DNA of 24,000 nucleotides from Mesostigma viride. Taxonomy: Eukaryota; Streptophyta; Mesostigmatophyceae; Mesostigmatales; Mesostigmataceae. How positions within the stretch are numbered: position 1 is the first letter of the stretch; every line of letters starts with the position of its first letter. This document shows, piece by piece, positions 17,088-24,000 of the stretch. The DNA is taken from contig RPFO01000027.1 in the NCBI GenBank assembly GCA_009746045.1, positions 3,725,609 through 3,749,608 of the forward strand, written 5' to 3'. Position numbers and translations under genes: made by a program. Under the pieces are notes generated by a model. It was not told the DNA's origin and did no database searches. It worked only from the letters and a program-made list of their open reading frames with translations.

Positions 17088-17324
17088 GTCCTTTTTGGCG
17101 AGGGCTGGAACGAGGTCACTTGCGTACTATGCCTAATGGATATCAGTACAATAGTGTATGTTCACACCCCTGGACTCACCCCATGTTGCAAGTCAGGGAA
17201 CTGGCGACGCCCGGGACAGGGTCATGTTCTAGTCCTAATTGCTAGCGCTATATATTCTGTGTTCTGAACTCTCTACCTACACTTCAGATCTTGACGGGCG
17301 AGGGCTGGAACGAGGTCAACTACT
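17088..17324 (+). pseudogene. Two partial copies of the domain II selectivity-filter exon start
   Basis: Copy 1 (17088-17122) follows ctcgcag and encodes VLFGEGWNEVT, with Phe replacing the filter Thr. Copy 2 (17288-17324) follows acttcag and encodes ILTGEGWNEVNY then a stop codon. The 57 bp before copy 2 (from 17231) closely match the 56 bp before the real exon (from 17326), so copy 2 and exon 6 come from a ~94-bp tandem duplication that includes the acceptor. Confidence 0.85.
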
Positions 17325-17381
17325 AGTCCTAATTGATAGCGCTATATATTCCGTTTTTTGAACTCTTTACCTACACTGCAG

Positions 17382-19640
17382 GTCTTAACGGGCGAGGGCT
17401 GGAACGAGGTCATGTACGACGCGGTGCGCGGCACCTCCCTCTGGGCGCAGCTCTACTTCATCTCTCTGCTCGTGATCGGCAACTACCTCGTCATCAACCT
17501 CTTCCTCGCCATCCTGCTCTCTAACCTCGCCTCGGACGACAGCGACCGCGCCCGCAAGCTGCTGGCGAACGCGGGGGCGGGTGAAGGCAGCAGCCGCAAC
17601 AGCGAATGCGGCGACAGCGCCACAGGCAGCGTGAGAAGTCACCGCAGCTTCCGCGCGCGGGCAGTGAGGCATGCCAAGCGACACTCTAAGCGGATTGCGG
17701 GCCAGCTCAGTCTGTACAAGTCGACCGCGGCCAACCACATCAGCCAGTATAAGATGAAGGTGTCGGCGACGTACCGTGGCCGTTGCTGCCTGTGCTGCTT
17801 TGAGGACCCCGCGGGCAGCTTGACAAGGCGGGTGTGGGGGAGCATGAGCGCGGGCGGGGGGCGCAAGGGGGGTGGAAAGAAGGAAGGCGGAGGGGGTGAT
17901 GGGGAGGGGGTGACAGAGCCGCATGGTTCCACCAGAGCTGCCGATGGGGGTGAGTTTGCGGGCGTGGAATTAGCGGGTGTTGGTCTTAGGGAGGCTGATG
18001 GGGATGAAAGGGACGAGGGAAGAAGTGCGATGGGATCGGAGGGGCAAGGGAGGAGAATGGGGGGACTTGCAAGGTCACTGTCCCTGGGACCACCTGGGCA
18101 AAGGGGGGAGGGCAAGCGAGGCGTTGCTGGTGGCCCTGACCGCTGTTCTTCGCCGCTCCCACTGCACCCCGTGGCCCGCGGCAGCGGCACCAGCAGCAGC
18201 AGTAGCTTTGGGGAGCTCGCGGGGTCTGCGCTAGGCTCATGGGTGGGAGCTCCGTCTCCCCATGTAGAGGAGGGCTACAGCAGGCCTGGAGGCAGTGCCC
18301 CGGATTCCGGCGCACATCGGTCAGATGCTGCCGGTAGTCACGGGAACGGTGCCGACGCATTGAGCGGCCCTTGGCCAGGAGATGCCAGCTCAGCAAAGTA
18401 CCAGGTGGGCAAGGGGGTCCCAGATGCCAGTGGGAGTGCGTTGGATGCGAGCACGAACGGGATCGGCTCCCATTCCGCGTTGATGGGGTCGCTCAGCCTC
18501 ACTCCAGGCAGCGCGGCCCTCTTCGTCGCGTCGATCTCGTCGCAGGCGCCAGGCGAGGCCTCCTTCACGTCGCCTATGAGTAGCAGCTCCACAGCGGCCA
18601 GTGACAGCCACGTGGTGTTTTGGAACAAAGGGACGCCGGAGGCCCTTTCTCCAAAGGCGCAGGCTATGCCTCGTTTAATGAAGAAGAGTATGTCGAATCC
18701 CCTGTTCGTCCCAAGTCCTGGACAAACCGCCACGGCAACACTGGCATCGGATGTCGCATCAACAACCCACCAATTGCCCTTTGCGAACGGCAAGTTTGTG
18801 CGCCAGCCCAGTGGCCTGTCCAATAAGAGCGGCTCGAGCGACGCGGCCACATCCGCGGGTGGCCCTGTTGGTGATGGCATGACGTTCCAGCGGTCAACAA
18901 GCACGGGGAGGGTCACGTTTAGCCGCTCCTCGTCACTAAACGAGGCCAGCGTTAGCGGCGCAGGTGTCCCCCGGCCGGCCAACCATCCCCGAGGCGTGTT
19001 CAGCCGATCCTCATCCTTGAACGAGAACGCCAGCGGTGGAGCTGGGGGAGGGCCTCACCATGGCGGCAGAGTGCTCACTCGGATGGCCTCCCTGGCCTCT
19101 AACTCTAGTGCCGGCACGGCAACCAGCGCGAGCCCCCGGAGCTCCGAGGAGGGCTACTCGGCCACCACGAGCGACGCGGGGAGCGAGTGGACAACGGCCA
19201 ACAACAGCGACGAGGGTAATTCCGTGCGCCGGCACGAGGGGGTGCTGTCCCCTCGCTCCCCGGGCCACAACCATGGGCTCGAGAGCGCCCTGGCTTCCCA
19301 ATCCAACTCGGCCATGGAGTTGACATCCAGGGACCTGTCCCGGCTCGGCTCGGGCCGGTCGGGTCATTCCGACACGGGTGGCAGGGGGGTCAGTGTCCGA
19401 GCCATCAGCTTCCTGCGCAGGAAGGTGCGCAGCAAGGTCCAGCGGCAGCCCAACTTGCTGCGATTTCTATCGAGAAGCAGCCGGCAGAGCAGTGTCGGCC
19501 CGGACGGCAGGTCATCCTGGCACAGCGGCGCCCCACAGCCGTACGATCTGTACAAGGGGCGGTCGTTGTGGCTCTTCTCGACAAAGGGTCGGCTGCGGCG
19601 CTGGTGCTTCCTGGTCACGGATGACCGGCGGTTCAGCATG
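17382..19640 (+). CDS. Channel exon 6: domain II selectivity filter, S6 and the entire II-III linker
   Basis: 2259 nt (753 codons), phase 0 to phase 0, acceptor cactgcag and donor atg|gtgagc. It opens with VLTGEGWNEVMYDAV (filter Glu in GEGW), then S6 LYFISLLVIGNYLVINLFLA then ILLSNLASDD. The remainder, about 680 residues, is a cytosolic linker: a basic stretch (RSFRARAVRHAKRHSKR), a CLCCFED segment, then Ser/Gly/Ala-rich sequence with many RxxS sites (ARSLSLG, KKSMSNP, two FSRSSSLNE copies near 18918 and 18999, RMASLAS). It ends KGRLRRWCFLVTDDRRFSM, the approach to domain III S1. The length of an uninterrupted linker exon is unusual next to the other small exons. Confidence 0.9.
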
Positions 19641-20653
19641 GTGAGCTCATTGGCCGTGCATGATGTTTTCCTGGGCAACCAGGACGTCGTTATTTCCTTG
19701 TCAAGACATCAAAGGTGACCATACTATGTGGAGTCACGAGTCGCGACATGCAGCGCAGTATGGAATGCCGCTTTTGCGTGTACACAGCAGTAGTCTGCAG
19801 CACTACATACACATACTGTAAGGCTACTGCATACACTATACTGTAAGGCTATTGCATACACTATACTGTAAGGCTGCTGCATACACTATACTGTAAGGCT
19901 ACTGCATACACTATACTGTTCGGCTACTACAGACACTATACTGTAAGGCTACTGCATACACTATACTGTACGGCTACTACAGACACTATACTGTAAGGCT
20001 ACTACATACACATACTGTAAGACTACTACAGACACTATACTGTAAGGCTACTGCATACACTATACTGTACGGCTACTACAGACACTGTACTGTAAGGCTA
20101 CTGCATACACTATACTGTACTGCTGCTACATGCACTATACTACTGCATACACTATACTGTAAGGCTACTACATGCACTTTACTGTAAGGCTACTGCATAC
20201 ACTATACTGTAAGGCTACTACATGCACTATACTGTAAGGCTACTGCATACACTATACTGTAAGGCTACTACATGCACTATACTGTACGACACTACATGCA
20301 CTATACTGTAAGGCTACTACATACACTATACTGTAAGGCTACTACATGCACTATACTGTACGACACTACATGCACTATACTGTAAGACTGCATGCACCAC
20401 TTCACCTACTTGCTGAGTTGAGCAATTTTTAGTACTGAGGATTACTTTCTTTTTTGGTGCTGTCGGCGGCATGAACGTCATGCATGCACCACTGCACCTA
20501 GCCCGATAGCCTTGCTGAGTTGAATGCAATGGTTGATACTGACTGATAGCATTGCTGAGTTGAATGCAATTCTTGATTCTGACGCTTTCCATCCTTTTTG
20601 GCGCTGTCGGCTTTTTGGTGCATGAACGTCATGCATGGTTGACACGACCCCAG
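19641..20653 (+). other. Channel intron with 24-bp minisatellite
   Basis: No gene is seen. A 24-bp minisatellite fills about 19795-20390. After it, two segments recur as pairs: a ttggtg...gctgtcggc...catgaacgtcatgcatg block (about 20454 and 20597) and a gatagc.ttgctgagttgaatgcaat block (about 20505 and 20545). Confidence 0.8.
19795..20390 (+). repeat. 24-bp minisatellite (ctactgcatacactatactgtaagg-type)
   Basis: About 24 imperfect units built on aaggctactgcatacacta followed by tactgt. Variants alternate gcatacac with acagacac and acatgcac, so subfamilies are interspersed. Confidence 0.9.
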
Positions 20654-20780
20654 TTCATCATCGCGATAATCCTGGCGTCCTCGCTGTCCCTCGCCTGCGA
20701 GTCCCCCGGCATGCTCAAGAACAAGACGCGCGCGCACCGACTGGACATCCTGGACCTGGTCTTCTCCTGCCTATTCATGG
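20654..20780 (+). CDS. Channel exon 7: domain III S1 and start of S2
   Basis: 127 nt, phase 0 in, phase 1 out. Acceptor gaccccag, donor atgg|gtgggt. Encodes FIIAIILASSLSLACESPGM (S1 plus the conserved acidic loop start), then LKNKTRAHRLDILDLVFSC and LFM plus one base of a Gly codon completed by exon 8 (GECVLKIVAWG). That junction restores the S2 pattern of an acidic residue followed by xLK, and it fixes both splice sites. The exon end and donor are repeated in the following minisatellite. Confidence 0.9.
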
Positions 20781-21160
20781 GTGGGTGGTTTCAGATGCTC
20801 CTGCCTATTCATGGGTGGGTGGTGGAACATGCTCCTGCCTATTCATGGGTGGGTGGTTTCAGATGCTCCTGCCTATTCATGGGTGGGTGGTGGAACATGC
20901 TCCTGCCTATTCATGGGTGGGTGGTTTCAGATGCTCCTGCCTATTCATGGGTGGGTGGTGGAACATGCTCCTGCCTATTCATGGGTGGGTGGTTTCAGAT
21001 GCTCCTGCCTATTCATGGGTGGGTGGTGGAACATGCTCCTGCCTATTCATGGGTGGGTGGTGGAACATGCTCCTGCCTATTCATGGGTGGGTGGTTTCAG
21101 ACCATCCTGCCTATTCATGGGTGAGTGGTTTCAGATGCTTCTGCCTATTGCAGGTGGGTG
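20769..21160 (+). repeat. 34-bp minisatellite made from the exon 7 3' end and its splice donor
   Basis: Eleven copies of cctgcctattcatgggtggg from the true exon end to about 21121, plus one degenerate copy, spaced 34 bp. Units alternate in their tails, gtttcagatgct and gtggaacatgct, giving a 68-bp higher-order unit for most of the array. Each copy carries the atgg|gtgggt donor, and about half also carry a tttcag acceptor. Confidence 0.93.
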
Positions 21161-21673
21161 GTGGAACATGCGCCTGCATAGTACGTATTTGCGGGTGGAT
21201 GGTGGAACACGCGCCTGCATAGTACGTATTTGCAAATGGGTGGTGGAACATGCACCTTCATAGTACGTATTTGCGGGTGGGTGGTCTCACATGCTGAGGC
21301 TGCTTGGGGTGGGTGCTGTCACCTAGACTTGGGTGGATGTTTCCAAGAAGTCCTGGTATTTTCGCTTTCCTATACCGCCTTCTCGCAGTGACTCCCTCTT
21401 TCATGCGTACGTGTTTCTTTGCCTGGCTGTCCCAATGAGTTAGCTGTCCTGCTGACTTGTCATCGTGTCCGTCAACTCCCTCCTACATACATACTACAGT
21501 ACATAGTACAGTAAACTCCGCGGCATGTCACTCGCGCTTGTCCCGTCTCGGCATCCTCGCCCGTCCTCTGTAGTCCCTCAGTAGTCCTCATCCTCACCTC
21601 GCCATTGCTGCTCTTGCCCCCCTTGTTCCTCTCCATGCTTCCCCCCCCCCTCCCCCCTGGCATCTGCACTCAG
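20781..21673 (+). other. Channel intron dominated by exon-derived minisatellite
   Basis: After the 34-bp array, three ~50-bp units with catagtacgtatttgc occur at about 21165-21285. The rest to 21673 is C/T-rich sequence without a gene, including long C runs at about 21641-21657 upstream of the acceptor cactcag. Confidence 0.8.
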
Positions 21674-21815
21674 GTGAGTGCGTGCTTAAGATCGTCGCGT
21701 GGGGGGCGATACTCAACAAGGGCGCCTACCTGCGCTCCAAGTGGAACGTGTCGGACCTAATTATCGCCGTGGCCTCGCTGCTGCCGCGCGTCATCCCGGG
21801 CGGCCAGGACGTGAG
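21674..21815 (+). CDS. Channel exon 8: domain III S2 end and S3
   Basis: 142 nt, phase 1 in, phase 2 out; acceptor cactcag, donor gtgag|gtgaga. With the base from exon 7 it reads GECVLKIVAWGAILNKGAYL then RSKWNVSDLIIAVASLLPRV. This is the S2 end, the conserved LRSxWN turn and S3 with its Asp. The acidic residue in S2 (GEC) and the Asp in S3 form the usual counter-charges for S4. The next exon completes a Ser codon. Confidence 0.92.
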
Positions 21816-22368
21816 GTGAGAACTTTCGTAGTTACAACGCCGTGACGTTAGCCAGAGCCGAGGTAAGGACTGTCAACAAGGGGGTTGCCTTGCAAAGCCG
21901 TAGGTGTTTAGTACTTGGTACAACAGCGAAGGCACAGGGGTTGCCTTGCAAAGCCGTAGGTGTTTGGTGCTTGGTACAAAAGTGTAGGCAAAGGGGTTGC
22001 CTTGCAAAGGCGTAGGTGTTTGGTACTTGGTGTGCTCTGAACCTGAACAGTGTGCTCTGAACCAGAAGGTTGTGGCACGCCTTGCATGTTGTGGCCTTGC
22101 ATAGCTAAACATCCCTGTCCTCCCGTACCCCCCAACACCAGAAAATTTGTGTTTTCCGAGTCGTGCGTTTCCTTTCCCAGCAGCGAACCTCCCACCTCGC
22201 GAGCTTCCCCGAATGAACTTTGCGGTTTGCCCCGGCCTCCCCTTCATTCCTCTGCCTCCTTGCCACTGCCACACATCACCGTCACCACCTCAATCATCTC
22301 TCTGTCTGTCTCTCTGTCTGTCTCTCTCCCTCTCTCTATCTGTGTCTCTGTCTGTCTCTTTCTGTCTC

Positions 22369-22454
<86 letters not shown>

Positions 22455-22455
22455 G

Positions 22456-22492
<37 letters not shown>

Positions 22493-22494
22493 AG
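21816..22494 (+). other. Channel intron with 58-bp triplet repeat and CT/CA microsatellites
   Basis: Three copies of a ggggttgccttgcaaagccg and taggtgtttggt unit occur at about 21880-22040. From about 22290 the sequence is pyrimidine-rich, becoming (CT)n at 22372-22452 and (AC)14 at 22461-22488, ending acgtgcag. No gene is seen. Confidence 0.85.
22372..22488 (+). repeat. (CT)n and (AC)14 microsatellites next to the exon 9 acceptor
   Basis: About 40 CT dinucleotides, then atgcacgc, then fourteen AC, then gtgcag. The tract occupies the position of a polypyrimidine tract, with the CA run only six bases from the acceptor end. Confidence 0.95.
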
Positions 22495-22712
22495 CTGGGT
22501 GCGCGCCGTGCGCACACTGCGCGTGATGCGGCCGCTGCGGCTTGTCACGCGTGTGCCAGAACTACGCGTCGTCGTGAACGCGCTCATCCGGTCCATGTCC
22601 TCGCTCTGGAACGTCGTTGTCGTCGCGCTCCTCTTCTGGCTCATCTTCGGCATCCTCGGCATGCAGCTGTTCATGGGCAAGATGCACTACTGCACCGACG
22701 AGGCCATGGAAG
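22495..22712 (+). CDS. Channel exon 9: domain III S4 and S5
   Basis: 218 nt, phase 2 in, phase 1 out, acceptor gtgcag and donor gaag|gtgcgt. Encodes WVRAVRTLRVMRPLRLVTRV, a strong S4 with Arg at every third position, then PELRVVVNALIRSMSSLWNV (S4-S5 linker) and VVVALLFWLIFGILGMQLFM (S5), then the start of the extracellular turret with GKMHYCTDEAMEG. This sequence is close to sodium/calcium channel domain III in general form. Confidence 0.95.
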
Positions 22713-22914
22713 GTGCGTAAGGTGCCTTGTGCAGCAGCTCGTCGCCACTACAGTACTGTATGCTGTATACTACAGTACTGTATGTTGTATGTACATATGG
22801 CACCCCATGCGGCACTAGTATGTATTGTGTGTTAGCTCGGCCATGTTGTGGAGTAGGCATGTTACTGAACCATGGGTATGCCGGTCTACTACATGAGGTC
22901 TATGTACCGCGCAG
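22713..22914 (+). other. Short channel intron
   Basis: 202 bp between gtgcgt and cgcgcag. It contains a pair of tacagtactgtatg repeats at about 22748-22785. Confidence 0.75.
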
Positions 22915-22932
22915 ATGAGACACTGGAGGGGT
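22915..22932 (+). CDS. Channel microexon 10: 18 nt of the domain III turret
   Basis: 18 nt between cgcgcag and a near-perfect donor gtaagtaag at 22933. Phase 1 in and phase 1 out. With flanking bases it adds Asp-Glu-Thr-Leu-Glu-Gly in the S5-pore loop before CLPRANC. Without it exon 9 would still join exon 11 in phase, so it could be optional. Confidence 0.6.
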
Positions 22933-23301
22933 GTAAGTAAGAAGTTGTTCTCGTGGGGGTATGTCTATTCTCTTTATTCGATATGAAATGCTATGTGTTA
23001 TAACTGCTCTTCTTTCCTGCACTAACTGCGTTGCTCCTGCATACCAATTACGTTGGGATATGTTTTTCTGCATCGCACCTTCTTTCACACTAGAAGGCCC
23101 TGTCCATTTTAGCCCGTTTTAATTCCTGCCTTTCCCATATATGCAGCTGCATGGCTTTCTTGACCATGTCCCTGTGCAGCTGTCCAGCTACATACCTACC
23201 AGACGGACTTATCTTGTTTGCGGTTCCTAAGAATGGCCAATGCATTTCTTTTGACTTGAACTGCATGTGATCCTTGCTTGACGGCCTGCCTAACATCACA
23301 G
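22933..23301 (+). other. Channel intron, no gene seen
   Basis: 369 bp, donor gtaagt and acceptor acatcacag. There is no notable repeat. Confidence 0.7.
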
Positions 23302-23444
23302 GCTTGCCGCGTGCCAATTGCACCGGGGTGGAGCCGTCCACTGGAGAGCTGCGGCGCTGGTACAACAACGCGTGCAACTTTGACAACATCCTCAACGCGA
23401 TGCTTTGCCTATTTGAGATGGCCACGACCGAGGGGTGGACCGAC
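23302..23444 (+). CDS. Channel exon 11: domain III turret, pore helix and selectivity filter
   Basis: 143 nt, phase 1 in, phase 0 out; donor gac|gtgagt. Encodes CLPRANCTGVEPSTGELRRW then YNNACNFDNILNAMLCLFEM and ATTEGWTD. The two Cys of the turret (CLPRANC) and the later NAC resemble the disulphide-bonded turret of this family. NFDNILNAMLCLFEM is the pore helix and TTEGW the filter with Glu. The filter continues as VMYAA in the next candidate exon. Confidence 0.92.
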
Positions 23445-23863
23445 GTGAGTGGTGGAGCATTACATTTCAATGTGCTACGTACGATTAACTTCGAAACGCT
23501 AATAGTAGTATATGGCCAATTCGGGTTAGGGTACCGATGACTGAGGGGTGGACCAACGTGAGTGGCATCTGGGCTTCTGTTGGTTGCTAGCATTCCTGAG
23601 CTTTTTGCTAGCACTTGTGGTATATCCACTTTACATAGCGCTATGGACTTCTGAGGGGTGCACCACTGTGAGCAGCACATGGTTGCTAGCACGATGTCTG
23701 AACAGCCAATGACGATGTCTGAAGAGCCAATGTTTATGCTACCCAAGGGGCAAAGGGGGAACCGAGCTGAGCATGGGGCAATTTGTTTCAAGCCTGCCAT
23801 CAGGACCCCTCCTAGTCATCAGCCTGCTTCTTCTTTCCTTGATGACATTCCTTGGCATCCCAG
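23445..23863 (+). other. Channel intron with two copies of the exon 11 end
   Basis: Bases 23537-23557 (gatgactgaggggtggacca then ac) and about 23645-23667 (ctatggacttctgaggggtg then caccact) copy the filter codons and are followed by gtgagtgg and gtgagcag. The rest has short gttgctagca repeats and no gene. Confidence 0.8.
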
Positions 23864-23922
23864 GTCATGTATGCGGCGTTGACGCGGCGGGCGTGGGCAT
23901 GCTGATCCTTGCCACCACGGTG
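23864..23922 (+). CDS. Candidate channel exon 12: post-filter segment, frame disturbed
   Basis: After catcccag, GTC ATG TAT GCG GCG continues the domain III filter in phase (TEGWTD|VMYAA). Reading on in that phase meets TGA at 23903. In the next frame the bases from 23876 encode VDAAGVGM, the residues expected after the filter in many channels of this type. A one-base deficit near gcggcgttg explains this. The end is uncertain. A similar segment starts again near 23970 (gcgggcgtggatgcc), so one of the two may be a nonfunctional duplicate. Confidence 0.5.
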
Positions 23923-24000
23923 TGATGTTCTACGCTCGACCGTATTGCTCTTCACTTCCTCCCCTCTACAGGACAGGTTTGCGGGCGTGGATGCCATCCT

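Larger units (their letters stand above)
16352..17381 (+). other. Channel intron carrying repeated pre-pore and filter exon fragments
   Basis: Holds two copies of the exon 5 end (16408-16449, 16548-16585), a 16-bp repeat (16832-16885), and two copies of the exon 6 start (17088-17122, 17288-17324). Between 16600 and 16830 there is AT-rich sequence with short hairpins (tagtagtat/atactacta). The intron starts with GC instead of GT. Confidence 0.8.
526..24000 (+). other. Four-domain voltage-gated cation channel gene (partial, exons 526-633 and 11982 onward)
   Basis: This is the transcribed span of a Cav/Nav-superfamily pore-forming subunit in the membrane, of which domain II and most of domain III are visible. 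The exons join in phase and, read in order, give S1, S2, S3, an arginine-spaced S4, S5, pore loop and S6 for one repeat, a long cytosolic linker, then S1 to the pore loop of the next repeat. I call the first repeat domain II because its S4-S5 region (RILKVVRSWRSL) resembles the LRIFKLAKSWPTL type of domain II. The next S4 (VRAVRTLRVMRPLRLV) is typical of domain III. The filter motifs are TGEGW and TTEGW, both with glutamate, which in this family favours calcium permeation. The 5' end (domain I) and 3' end (domain IV) lie outside the window. The channel identity is strong, the domain numbering is inferred, and I do not assign an orthologue. Confidence 0.88.

Noticed and set aside
17639-18982. 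Long minus-strand frames opposite the II-III linker
   Set aside because: GC-rich Ser/Gly codons on the sense strand leave the antisense open; no motif is seen.
20564-21263. Three overlapping open frames with a repeated PIHGW/GGWFQMLL peptide
   Set aside because: They are translations of the 34-bp minisatellite in different frames; only the first 127 nt from 20654 are channel exon.
22290-22680. Arg-Glu and Leu-Ser repeat proteins
   Set aside because: Translations of the CT/CA microsatellites.

Overview
The window looks like nuclear DNA of a unicellular alga, most likely of the green lineage. It has large spliced genes, GT-AG introns plus one apparent GC-AG intron, moderately GC-rich exons, very repetitive introns, and a host gene encoding a four-domain Cav/Nav-type channel. 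I cannot name the species, and a dinoflagellate is not excluded.

The host gene runs across the whole window on the + strand. Twelve exons are supported by splice sites, reading-phase continuity and family motifs. They cover a short upstream exon (526-633), domain II (11982 to about 17530), a very long II-III linker carried in one exon (to 19640), and domain III from S1 to just past the pore (20654 to about 23915). The gene starts and ends outside the window. The domain II and III pore loops both carry a filter glutamate (TGEGW and TTEGW), which suggests a calcium-permeable channel.

The 11.3 kb intron between the first two exons holds a composite insertion of about 10.1 kb (about 721-10845), lodged in a 92-bp tandem array. 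Its main part (about 737-8240 plus a 3' region) is a 5'-truncated Ty3/gypsy-type LTR retrotransposon. The domain order is Gag (RGG-rich, CCHC knuckle), aspartic protease, C5-cytosine DNA methyltransferase, reverse transcriptase, RNase H, integrase, PHD finger. It therefore combines a chromatin-mark writer with a likely histone-tail reader. Three frame breaks, each next to a homopolymer run, split the polyprotein. A second, inverted gag fragment (9399-10655, minus strand) supplies the Gag N-terminus missing from the first copy. The two overlap by about 600 bp at roughly 98% identity by eye.

The channel introns contain repeated copies of the adjoining exon-intron junctions. The S5 exon end is doubled, the pre-pore exon end tripled, the domain II filter exon start tripled, the domain III S2 exon end with its donor repeated 11 times in a 34-bp minisatellite, and the domain III filter exon end tripled. 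A 154-bp near-perfect palindrome flanked by a 5-bp target duplication sits in the intron after S5. The remaining intron space is mostly minisatellites and microsatellites.
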